A DNA stretch of 64,000 nucleotides, taken from assembly GCA_025642075.2 (NCBI GenBank), contig JAODUO010000151.1, forward strand, positions 206,001-270,000, in the 5' to 3' direction. The notes beneath the pieces are model-generated. The model ran no database searches, was not told the DNA's origin, and saw nothing but the letters and a program-made list of their open reading frames with translations. Below, piece after piece: positions 1 through 10,433 of this stretch. The first letter of the stretch is position 1; every line of letters begins with the position of its first letter. The position numbers and the translations under genes are program-made. This DNA is from Ridgeia piscesae (taxonomy: Eukaryota; Annelida; Polychaeta; Sabellida; Siboglinidae).

Positions 1-539
1 TTATTGGCCTGCAGTCATGCCATCACTAACCTGGTCATGTGACACGAGAAGGTCAATAGTTCAGACAGTATGGCACTGAAAGGAAGCTCTGACTTTGTTA
101 TGCAGAATTCATTAGAAATCTTTTATAGGCATACACATTGCATTCAAGATAGTATGTCGAGTCCAGTGCAAAGTTGTGATAATAACGATTTAGATAGGTT
201 TAGCGACTGCACATAGCGGGGAAGAAATTCAAGAATGGCTGACAAGCCCCCCTACTGTGCTGTCAGGGAGAACTACAGTGTATGCTCACTGCTGTGGGCA
301 TAATCTCTACACTAATCGTGCCTCCGCCTTACTTAGTGAACAGTCGAGCAGGCAATGCACTGTCAGTGTTCGACATAACTGCGGCCTGCGGGCTTGTAGG
401 TCTACCTGTGAATGTTCTGTTGGGTCACAACAGCCCTGCCTACTGACTAAACATACCACATTCATTCTTTTAAGCATACAAAAAGATTATATAGGGAATA
501 CAGTTAAGGCTATAAAAGCCACCAGCGTGCAAATAACAA
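1..539. other. No gene recognised at the left edge
   Basis: I found no exon with convincing splice sites plus protein-like sequence here. A stop-free stretch of about 65 codons (about 244-438, +) follows a possible acceptor (TGCTGTCAG), but its hydrophobic translation matches nothing I recognise. The missing 5' exons of the gene that begins at 3,082 could lie here or outside the window. Confidence 0.5.
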
Positions 540-1082
540 CAGTGGTGGGATGTAACGAAGTACATTTACTTCGTTACATTACTTAAGTAGTTTATTTTGA
601 AATCTACTTGTAACGAAGTACATTTTTGGGGAATTACTTTTACTTGTAATGAAGTACTTTTTTGTTTACTTTCTTACTTTTTACTTCTAAATTTTGCGTT
701 ACTTTAAGTGGGTCTACTACCAATTTTTTAATTAAATATTATCGTTCATCTCCATACATCGTGGTGTGTTGGTGCATAATTTATTTCCAAACTGTATAAT
801 TTCGTGAATTTTATTTAGTTCAGCATTCAACAGTGTGTAACAATGTTTTCTGAACATCGCATAGATTGCGCGGTCGACACGCAGTACCTTCCTATTCTAC
901 GAGGTTTGTGGTGCAATGCCGTTGGTAGTAGATACAAAATGAACAATATGAACGCTACATTTAAATATCAAAACACCTCAAATTTAGTTATTATTTTAAG
1001 CTAAGATAATAATATCTATTCTATCACAAAAGACAAATATCAACAGCATAATTGAACTGGTAGCATAAGAAGATCTTATGTA

Positions 1083-1156
<74 letters not shown>

Positions 1157-1315
1157 CACTGACCGAATACTTTTGTACTTTTACCTAAGTAGTTTTGTGG
1201 AGCGATACTTTTACTTAAGTAGTTTTTTTCGGGGGTACTTTTACTTTTACTTAAGTAGTTTTTTGGGAGGTTACTTTTACTTAGTTACTTTTCTGGAGTA
1301 CTTGTTACAGCACTG
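540..1315. mobile_element. Non-autonomous hAT-type element (MITE) with 8-bp target duplication
   Basis: The element starts CAGTGGTGGGATGTAACGAA and ends, read from the other strand, CAGTGCTGTAACAAGTACT, so the termini are imperfect inverted repeats of the CAGTG...TG type seen in hAT elements. It is bounded by the identical 8-mer AATAACAA at 532-539 and 1316-1323, the hAT hallmark. The subterminal regions carry many copies of ACTTTTACTTAAGTAGTTT-like motifs on both sides, typical of hAT subterminal transposase-binding repeats. No transposase ORF is present. A TA microsatellite (about 1,087-1,153) has expanded inside it. Confidence 0.85.
1087..1153. repeat. (TA)n microsatellite inside the hAT element
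   Basis: About 67 bp of uninterrupted alternating TA. Confidence 0.95.
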
Positions 1316-1859
1316 AATAACAAGATGGCGGCAACACATGGCAGTTGTTTCTGTGTCTACTATTTGGTACCACCATTGTCATATCTCTTTTGTGTCGTTC
1401 TTAATTGGAATATATTAAAAGTAATTCTCATTGTAGGGATAGGTGAATTATCAGTGCTTAGGGACACAAAATCTCCCAGAAACTGATAATGTCCTTCAAC
1501 AGGCCGTGCCATCCTCTACATAATTTAATCTCAAGTTTTCACTTTAGTTCAGCTGAGATGACAAACGTCAGCATACAATAGAAGTGATTTATGTATTCAT
1601 ATATGATGGTGAATTTGTCGTCGAAATGACACTACCACAGTGGCTTGAACTACACAGTGTTTCCTGTATTCATTAATTGCCACATTTCCCGTACTGGGCA
1701 CCACACAATCAACTAATTGTCCCACAAACCAGAAAACCAGGCAAACAAATGAAATACAAATGTTTGTATTCATAGAGATGAATTTATAATTATGTAAAGC
1801 ACTAATGTACAGGGTAATGGTGGTGGTTTTTTAACATCTTACACTGTCATTATTATCCA

Positions 1860-2680
1860 AGATGTTGAAATTTGCTGACGATACAAAAGTGTTTAGAAAG
1901 ATTAAAAGTGATATTTGATAGACAACATTTACAAGGTGATCTTAATAAGTTGATTGATTGATCTAAGAAGTGGCAAATAAATTTGCGAAGTGTAAATAAG
2001 TGCCTCTACACAAGCCGTGGGATCAAAGATGTAGAATATATAATCAGTGGTACTGTACTAAGTAATACCATAAAAGAAAGGGTTAGCTATTAGTGCTGAT
2101 ATGAAAGTATCAGAGCAGTGTGGAATTGCTGCATCAAAGGGAAATCAATTTTTTTGATTAATCAGGCGAAATATAGAGTACAAGGAAAGGGAACTAATAA
2201 TACCGCTGTATAAAACAATAGTTAGGCCTCACTTAGAATATTGTATACAAACATGGAGGCCATATCGCAAGAAGGATATTGATATACTAGAAAGAGTACA
2301 AAGGAGAGCAACCAAAATGATACCAAAACTGAAGGATATTAGTTACGAAATGCATCTAAGAGATAGTGATTAACAACACTAGAAACCAGGAGACTGAGAG
2401 GAGATCACATAGAAGTGTTTACAATTTTGAATGATTATGAAAATATATTGATAGAAATATTTTTTCTCGGTTAAGGAGTGTAGAAGGACTGAAGGTCATG
2501 AAGTTACATTAGCAAAGGAGTAGTGTAGACTTATAGACATTAGAAACTTCTCATTTTCACAAAGGACATTAAGCAAATGAAACAAAGTCTCTGTTGCTAG
2601 TAGTGTTAACATGTCAAAAAAGTAAAATCTACATAAACCTCAGAAGAGCAGGATACACTTAGATAGATAGATTGGACTCC
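1860..2680 (+). pseudogene. Decayed CR1/jockey-like non-LTR retrotransposon, 3' part of reverse transcriptase
   Basis: Read across several stops and frameshifts, the + strand encodes recognisable pieces of a non-LTR reverse transcriptase: FADDTK at about 1,871 (the catalytic F/Y-x-D-D box), then a segment like LNKLIDWSKKWQ, then IVRPHLEYCIQTW at about 2,218-2,257, LERVQRRATKMIPKL and TTLETRRLRGD. This order is the usual C-terminal half of CR1/jockey-type ORF2. No frame is intact and the 5' part is missing, so this is a 5'-truncated, inactive copy. The 80 bp after it (ending near 2,750) look like its 3' UTR. The exact ends are uncertain. Confidence 0.8.
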
Positions 2681-3081
2681 CGATAAAGCCAAAGGGCTTC
2701 CTTGTCCACCTGCCATCTAGACTTCATTCTCTGGGTGGCAGTCTTGGTAAATCTTGTTAATATTATTATACTCATATAGCAACAAATCTAGGTTAATGTC
2801 AATTAACATTGCTTTCAAGAAACGTTTAAATCCTAATGCACTGACTAGTTCACATTGTGGAACGTGCTTAGTAATTAGTCACTATTACTACAAACTGTGT
2901 TTTTATTGTTATTGTCTGCATGAACAGCTGGTAGAAACTGTCGATCATAAATGTGCTGCAGCCAGCGTAGGACATTCCTTTTTTGGGGTTTTTATAAGTC
3001 TACTGACTGTAGTGCTATGAATACCTGTTAGCTATCTAAACGCCTAGTAAAGTTGAAAATACAGGTCTGTCCCCACCACAG

Positions 3082-3226
3082 GTTCAACAAGGACGTGCCT
3101 TGGGATGGAACGCTGCGGCCCAAACAATGGCCGCCAGTGAGCACACTGGAAAAAACACCAGACATGATCGCAATAACACGCACAAAGAAACAAAATGGCA
3201 ACGAACGTAATTGCAGTGATGCACAG
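3082..3226 (+). CDS. SPMIP7-like gene, first visible exon
   Basis: The acceptor is CCCCACCACAG and the donor CACAG|GTAAAA. One split-codon base is followed by 48 codons beginning [18 protein letters not shown]. The other two frames contain stops. Confidence 0.75.
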
Positions 3227-4916
3227 GTAAAACTAGGATTCACTTTTACCAGAAATGGCATGCAGCTAAACAACTGATATTGTTTATGATGAGGTATTCC
3301 TGTTTCATGTGCCACAACTAAATGCTTTTCCATTCATATAGAATCCTATCTTTGTTACGTGTTACATGGTTTGGTTGTATTATAGATTATATCAAATTTA
3401 AAATTACGTATAAAGTTTTTAGTGTGGAATTTAATATATTGATGCAGTGCTAGTGCATTTATATATCCACTCTCTGGTTTTGTTTGTGTGCCTGGGTATG
3501 TATCCATCCAGCAAATTCTAACAAAATTGCCATCAATGCTTTAATTGATTAAAATACTGAAACAGCATTTTGAAATAACACAATTTGTTGTTTATAATAA
3601 TAATAATTGTAAAACTTCTGGAGAGTCTATATCCTTAAAAAGTTCAAGCTTAGAGGCGCAACAAACAAAATCATTTGGCTAGTCATATGTGGGGACAGGC
3701 AAAACGTTTTCATTGGAGCATGGAACCCCAAAAATTGATGGTGGAAAAGCAATTTCAAACAAATATGCTTTCAGTTTTTTATGAAAGGTGTTTAGAGTTT
3801 CAGAAGATTTAATCGTAACAGGGAGTTGATTTCAAATTGTTGGCGCAGCCACAGAGAAAGCACATTTGCCAATATTCAGCTTAGTGTTAGGAACAAAAGG
3901 TTGTTTGAGAACGAATGATCTAAGGGTCCTAGAGATATCAGAGAAATGTAGCAAATTAATTAAGTATGTCGGTTGTTGAGTAGAAAGAGTACAGTATGTA
4001 ACAGTAGCCAAGTTAAATTTAATTCAGTATACAACTGGAAGCCACTGTAACTGCTTAAGTAGTGGTTGTGATCCATCTGATAAAACAGGTGTGTTGGAAG
4101 GATATTGTAGGCGACCTTTCAACAGCTGTTTTCTACAACAAAGAGGAACATGGAGATGACAGCCATTAAACAGATATTACTTGACTGTGTCTTCAGATCT
4201 ATGGCCGGTCTTGGGACGCACTGCAGACGAGACAAGGTTACTACAAGACGGGCATACCAATACCTGGGATAGTGTTGTAAGTACAGATCGAGGCTCTGAA
4301 TGGATGAATGGGACATGTTTAGGATCAAGATTGATGTACCCAGTACATGTAGTAGAAATTTACTGGTGAATTTCAGAATGGTTAAACTCACTAAAAGGTT
4401 CAGACGGCTGCAGTGGAAAGTGACATCTTGATGCACCAAATACTGCAACAAATATGTGTTTAGTAAATAAAAAACCACCTATTTTCTTGGTACTTCTGAA
4501 CACATGACGTTAATATGCTTGTATGTAACATAACACAATTTCACGTAACAAAAGCTTGGATATCGACATCCTACATATTTATATTTTAAGTCACTAAGTC
4601 TGTTGGAAGTTGATTTTAACAACACTAATTACATAACCGTGAGTAATGTTCTCCCTCTCCTTGCAGCTGCAGCCCATGTCCCCGGGCCCAGCAGATCCCA
4701 CTCTACAGGTAAGTCCTTCCCTTCCCACAGGGACTACACAAACACCTGGGCATTAAGTAACTTGTACTTTCACCTAGTGATCAGCACAGAAATGCTGTAA
4801 AAATAAAATCATGTAAACCACAATAGTTTTGTCTTATTTTTGTAAACATGGATACAATTGATTTTGACAAAAATGCTGTCATACATGCATGCATACATGA
4901 ATACATTATTTATGCA

Positions 4917-4995
<79 letters not shown>

Positions 4996-5046
4996 GGTAA
5001 TTTAACATGTCATATTGTATGTATAATTTTTTTTTTTTGTGTGCAA

Positions 5047-5144
<98 letters not shown>

Positions 5145-5563
5145 TATATATATATATATATATATGAATTGTGCCACAGCAAAAAAAGAAATATACATAA
5201 CCAATATGCAAAACAAAGGCTTAAAATTACCTGAATAATTACCAGCAGTAATGTGAGGACTTCTTCAATTGAACTGACCTGTCTGTGGTCTGTGGTCTGT
5301 GTCCAGTGGCTGTATAGGGGGAAGGAATCTAGAGGACATTGACAATGCTGGTGAAGGATTCACACCATTCACAGTGAAGAGACAATCAATGCCCTGGCCT
5401 ACAGATACTGCCCAGTAAGTATGACAACATCTGTGTGACTGTTTGTCTGTCTGGTGTGTCTGTCTGTGTGTTTGTGTGTGTCTAGGAATTTGTCAGTGTA
5501 TGTCTGTCTGTGCGTGTCTGTGCATGTGTGTGCGTGTGTGTGTGACTGTGTGTGTGTCTGTGT

Positions 5564-5627
<64 letters not shown>

Positions 5628-6765
5628 TGGGCGTGCGAATATCTGTGTGGGCATGCGTGTAGTGCGTGCGTGCGTGCGTGCGTGTGTGCATGCGTGCGTG
5701 CGTGCGTGCGTGTGTGTGTCTGTCTCTGTGTATAAAAGCACAACAAAATGGGGGAAATGCAGTTTTTGTACTAGAACCTTTTGTATTGAATGCATTTGTG
5801 ACTTAATTGCTGATAGTTTATTTAATTATATGTATATAGGACACCACTTCTCAAATGTTTTTTATATGGATTATTTCTACGAAATAACATTTCTGTGAGC
5901 AGCAACAACATTGAAATAATGCACTGTATGGCATTTTTCAGCCGCCCAAATATTCCCAAGTACACCGGCTGCACACTGTACCGAAGCAAGACATCCTTGA
6001 ACCTTGACCCTGCGCATTCGCACTACTCACCACTGGGCCTGCCTACCACTGCTGAAACTCACAAGTAAGTCTTCATGTACTGGACTGATATATTGTTGAA
6101 CTTGATACAGCTCTGAAAGGATTAACTAATTATAAACAAGATTATAATTACTACTATCAAAATAAATTATCATTAAATTTGATCAAGGTAAAAGGTGTGA
6201 ATGACTTCATAAGATTCTTAAACATAAGTATTGTATTAACAAAAATATTGTTTTAGGTGTTCATGATTAAAAGTGTTACGTTGATGCTTCTTTTAGAGGT
6301 TTGCTGTAATAATAGGTAATTATCAGCCGGAAGATCAGTTTTCTTTGTCCCAATTAGGTCAGGAGCATGGAAATTAACCAGTTTCAAAACAAAATGTTAT
6401 TAAGCAATAAATAATTGTGGCGATTTACAAACTGAAGTTTTTTTACAATTGCAACATTTTGTGAATGCTACGTTCATATTGTGAATATTGTCTGAAGCGA
6501 TGTTGCGAGCAGTGCACAGCTGTACCGTACTGTCAACATATTTACTGACAGTGTACATTTTGAACATGACTTGGTTCCCTTCGCTGACATTGTCACTGAT
6601 TCTCCCTCATCTTCTCCCTCTCCCAGACTGACCAGGGCAGAACAGATCGCCCCAGGGTTCATGCATGAGGGCCCCATGTCCAAGATGGTCACCACAGTGC
6701 CTCCCTACAACCCTTTCAACAAGTTGCGCAAGGTCGAGGTGGTCACGGTGAATGCGCAAAGCTGA
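3082..6765 (+). CDS. Sperm/ciliary microtubule inner protein-like gene (tentatively SPMIP7/SPATA48-like), last six coding exons
   Basis: Six exons join in a single frame (3082-3226, 4197-4276, 4667-4708, 5307-5414, 5942-6064, 6627-6765) to give 211 residues ending ...EVVTVNAQS and TGA. All junctions are AG acceptors and GT donors with matching phases. The visible protein has two copies of a Pro-x-Tyr-x-Gly-Cys motif (IPLYSGCIGG and [10 protein letters not shown]), an RPKQWPP segment, [15 protein letters not shown], and a C-terminal [13 protein letters not shown] recall this combination from the sperm microtubule inner protein SPMIP7 (SPATA48), whose role would be in the lumen of flagellar doublet microtubules; this is from memory and unconfirmed. 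The 5' end is missing: the first visible exon starts in phase 2, so at least one more exon lies upstream. AATAAA at 7,324-7,329 is a candidate polyadenylation signal. Introns carry a decayed interspersed repeat and TA-rich foldback DNA. Confidence 0.8.
3690..4150. mobile_element. Possible decayed interspersed repeat in intron
   Basis: This intronic stretch, including ACTGGAAGCCACTGTAACTG, resembles a repeat common in marine animal genomes (antisense to a non-LTR element 3' region, as I remember it). There is no intact ORF and I cannot define the ends. Confidence 0.3.
4197..4276 (+). CDS. SPMIP7-like gene, exon encoding YGRSWDALQ...GIPIPG
   Basis: The acceptor is GACTGTGTCTTCAG and the donor GTGTT|GTAAGT. 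The exon has 26 codons plus two bases and starts in phase 0, which fits both neighbours. Confidence 0.8.
4667..4708 (+). CDS. SPMIP7-like gene, 42-bp exon
   Basis: The acceptor is CTCTCCTTGCAG and the donor CTACAG|GTAAGT. It encodes [13 protein letters not shown] plus split codons at both ends. Confidence 0.8.
4919..4992. repeat. (TA)n microsatellite
   Basis: Pure TA alternation directly abutting the left end of the foldback element. Confidence 0.95.
4991..5236. mobile_element. Foldback/MITE-like element with TA-rich core
   Basis: The left end ATTCAGGTAATTT is mirrored by AAATTACCTGAAT at the right end. Internal blocks CATATTG...TATGTATA, poly-T and CAATTCATATA reappear inverted as TATATGAATTG, poly-A, TATACATA and CAATATG. 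The imperfect arms are about 60-75 bp and the core is (TA)n. It lies in the intron between the 42-bp and 108-bp exons of the SPMIP7-like gene. Confidence 0.6.
5307..5414 (+). CDS. SPMIP7-like gene, exon encoding [13 protein letters not shown]...
   Basis: The acceptor is CTGTGTCCAG and the donor GCCCA|GTAAGT. It encodes 35 codons, starting with the rest of the first IPxYxGC motif and including [18 protein letters not shown]. Confidence 0.8.
5455..5727. repeat. (TG)n and (TGCG)n compound microsatellite
   Basis: TG-rich tract with TCTG, pure TG and GTGC sub-blocks, inside an intron of the SPMIP7-like gene. Confidence 0.9.
5942..6064 (+). CDS. SPMIP7-like gene, exon encoding [10 protein letters not shown]...
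   Basis: The acceptor is GCATTTTTCAG and the donor CACAA|GTAAGT. It carries the second IPxYxGC motif and the segment [15 protein letters not shown]. Confidence 0.8.
6627..6765 (+). CDS. SPMIP7-like gene, last exon with stop
   Basis: The acceptor is TTCTCCCTCTCCCAG. The exon completes a Lys codon, then encodes [16 protein letters not shown] and [12 protein letters not shown] before TGA at 6763-6765. Confidence 0.8.
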
Positions 6766-8784
6766 GGCGGCCATGACGCTGACACAAGATGGTGGATGTC
6801 ACCACATAGGTCAACGGGTGAATGTGCTCAAGTGTCACATACAAGTGTCACATTTTTGGCCTTTTACTACCCAAAGTTCCTTGTTCTAGCAGCTCTCTGG
6901 ACCCCTGTTTATCCTCCAGGAAAGGAAATAATCCAATGATTTGGTGATTCATATTTTGAAGTTTATCTACTGCTGTGATAACATGGTGTTAAACAGTATT
7001 TGTAATGATTTAAAAACAAAACAGGAAATGTGTGACCAAGGCAAGAAGGATAAAATTATAGGACCAAATTAGGAAGCAACTGACTTACAAGTTTCCAGCC
7101 ATTTTTCACAAACTTGTGTGATCTGTGATATTTGTAAATATTTCAAAAATGCAAGCACACTGCTGCCTTTGTACAATCGGTGATGGCGATGTGGGTTGCT
7201 TATGTCTTTAAAAGGTTTTATATTAGAATATGTAGGTTGTTGAACATGATCAGTTCAACTAAGGTTTACTGAAATAATAACTAAACAATGGTGTTTACTT
7301 CCCTTATTGTGAGGGAGGTGCAAAATAAATTGATGAGATGAAACTATAAAAAGTAGGAAAGCACATTTGAAGGAGCAGTCTACTTTATTTAATTGTCTTG
7401 ATCATTGAATGGTTACTAAATGCAAATAACTAAACATTTTACTAATATATTAGTATTTTATGCAAAAAGAAGTACGTGTAAATTGTACCATAGTTGTACA
7501 ACTTGTATTCAGTATTACGCAGACTGTGCCACTATATAGTGTACATTTGTAATTAACATTTGCTTGAGTTGTCCTGTAAACTGGTTTATTAGGACAAGAG
7601 CAAACAGTCGGTGAGGTGTATGATACGCCATACAGTATTTGCACGCATGATTCCATTGCGTGACCAAGTTGATATTTGTGCAGTATTTTGTATACTTTCT
7701 TCACGTGCAGTGGTATATTTATACTGCCGTTTTATAATATATATGCGATGTTATGATAATGTCTGTTTGAATATGCTTGTATTGATTTGAGTGGGTTTTA
7801 CACCGTGTTTGAAATACGGATTTTAACATTGCTGCAGCCATGCAGTTAAATGATGTTTTTGGGTGGGTTACTTTAGTGATTTTAATGCACTTATATATAT
7901 ATATTATATATATAATGGGTGTCCATCAAAGCTATGTCTGTGATCATTGTAATATAGCTGCAAATAAGGTATTACTGTAAAAAATATTGCTTGAGTTTTA
8001 TTTGTCGTTTGTGTTTTATATACAGCACATGTAGCATTGCATTTTGCACATTTAGCATGCAATCTTTTACATTATAAGCAGAGTGACACAGTTTTATTGT
8101 TTGACTGTCCTATAGGGATTACATGTGATATATCTATATCTAGTTGTTTGTGCTTACAAAAATTAAATGTAAATTATGTTACTGTATCACCAGAACAGTA
8201 TTGTGTTTGTTGAACTATTAAACAGTAATATTTTGATACATCAAGTTGGTGTCTTAAGCTCGTCTCCAAGGTGAATCGAGAGCGAGCGAGAGCGAGCGAG
8301 AGCGAAAGAGAGAGAGCGAGAGAGTGCGAGCGAGCGAGCGAGAGCGAGAGAGAGCGAGTGAACTGCATGCAGCCTTTGAAGACTACCTTGTGGATTCACA
8401 CAGAGGACAGAGACAGACATGAGTCATGCCTTAGATAAACAAGTTTATGGTAAACATCACATACCACAAACATAAATATTAAGCTAATCGAACAATAGTC
8501 AATATAATATAAAACAACAATAATTACAAACACTAATTAACACCAGTTCTATGTTTGCCGTGATTACTTCTCCAGAAACTGTTGGTATTTGTTCCAAATA
8601 TTTTGGTCAAATCGCGTGCCCTTATAAAGTTGCAAATGTCCATTGAAAGGAACTTGTCCTCAATCGAGACATCAGCCTAGAGCCGCAGTGGAAATAAAAA
8701 TATTTTTTAGAACTAAAATCAAGTTTCTTCAGATGTAATCATGCAAAATTTCACATTCCGCGAAATGAGAACAGGTCAGATATA

Positions 8785-8847
<63 letters not shown>

Positions 8848-10048
8848 ACCATAGCTATCATACATCCCATATTTTAAATGGTAGAAGCATGCATGTTCAC
8901 CTTTTCTGATGATACTCAAATGGAGGCTTCACAAATCTGACATGCATTTTGTTACAGGCACAATTCACCACGACCGTCATTTTGGACGAGAAAACTTGTA
9001 TTTATCATTGCAAACATAATTCACTTTTATGACAAGATTGAGAGTATTATAATGACGACCTACAAGGTGTACTTAAAAATGATATAACTTTGAGCACACA
9101 CAATTTAGCTGCGACAGAGCTAGGGGGAGAGGTGTTTGGACAGAGAAGAAACATGTAGTTCACATGAATTCTATTCAACACTCTAAGGCTGCACAAGGCA
9201 CCAGAATCTTGGGAAAATTTACAAGTTACTCAATTCTGAGGTAAGAATAGTTTCTACTCTAGTAGGCTATGTGAACTAAAATTTACTTTTAAACTGTGTA
9301 CACTGTATATGTAAATTTTTTGATTTTGTAATGCACCAAATGCTAGGTCTGTTCACTGCAAATTCATGGCAAATGTATGCCCGTTCAAACAAGGTCATTT
9401 GCATGTCACAACATAATTGGCTCAGTAGATGTTGATGTCACCATCGTACGTGCCACCGAGTGTTGTTTTAGCATGCAACTGATAGATGAATTCAACACGA
9501 CATTTTTCCATGTGGGTTACTCAAAACACTATTTCAATAAGTCCCTTGTAAATAATAACCACTCTGTCATATAAAGCATCACACTGACAGCTTTGTCTAC
9601 ACACACATATTTTGTTTGCCAGAGAACAGGTTGACATTACAAGTAGATTGAAATAATGCAAAAGTCTTAAATATTTTTTATTTTATGATATATCATGAAA
9701 CGAGAAAAACTGACTATGCCCATGGGAACATGTACATATGGTTAGAACAATTCAATTTTAGAATTACACTAATTATCTGGTACAGAGGTGTAAAAACCTG
9801 GATTACCTATGAAACTAATTAACTGCTAATTTAGAACAGAATAATACGTTTTTCATTTCTATTTGACAAAACAGCTACAAAAACCAACATCAAGAATGTG
9901 ATTTGTTTATGAATATACATACACTTCTAAATTATTATCCACATTTTTGTGGTTTGGAATTTATTATCCAACAAGAAAATTGATGTTATTATTGGAACTA
10001 TTATTGGTTTACTGTAGTGAATATATTGTTCATGGCTCCAAGAATGGT
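6766..10048. other. Intergenic: 3' UTR, microsatellites, no gene seen
   Basis: The first part is probably the 3' UTR of the SPMIP7-like gene (candidate AATAAA at 7,324). The rest is AT-rich with a GAGCGA-type repeat at 8,273-8,360 and (TA)n at 8,788-8,844. I see no exon or RNA gene. Confidence 0.6.
8273..8360. repeat. (GAGCGA)/(GA) simple repeat
   Basis: Irregular mixture of GAGCGA, GAGAGC and GAGCGAGC units. Confidence 0.85.
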
Positions 10049-10244
10049 TTATTGTAGTATAATTTAACTTACTTTGGAGCTTAATGTCGAAGATGAGTAC
10101 GACGTTTCGATCCGTCAGCTACTGACCTTGTTCACGTATTGATGTCGTGTGTTGCCACAGAACAACGTCCGTAGCTGACGGATCGAAACGTCGTACTCAT
10201 CTTCGACATTAAGCTCCAAAGTAAGTTAAATTATACTACAATAA
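10049..10244. repeat. Perfect 74-bp inverted repeat (hairpin)
   Basis: Bases 10,049-10,122 are exactly the reverse complement of 10,171-10,244, with a 48-nt spacer. The arms contain GTACGACGTTTCGATCCGTC and its complement. It lies about 190 bp downstream of the zinc-finger stop codon. It may be a foldback element or the folded end of a mobile element; GATCGAAACGTCG resembles motifs common at the ends of invertebrate Penelope-like and related elements, which is only a resemblance. Confidence 0.9.
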
Positions 10245-10433
10245 GGTTTACTGTAGGTCAAATATTTAGCGAAAAGTTATTTTATATTATAATAAAAAAC
10301 TTTGAAATTCAACAGGGTTAAGTTTTGACTGAAAATCTGCATTATTACTTTTTACCTAAGTAGTACTGGTTTTGTTTAATCATAAATGGCTTTAAATATA
10401 CAGTATGTTCGTGACGCAACAACGACCATCCAA

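Noticed and set aside
244..438. 65-codon open stretch after an acceptor-like site
   Set aside because: No donor in a fitting phase and no recognisable protein; it does not join to the exon at 3,082.
10049..10244. CRISPR-like or ribozyme interpretation of the inverted repeat
   Set aside because: There are only two arms, inverted and not direct. The CTGACGG...GAAAC core lacks the CTGANGA needed for a hammerhead.
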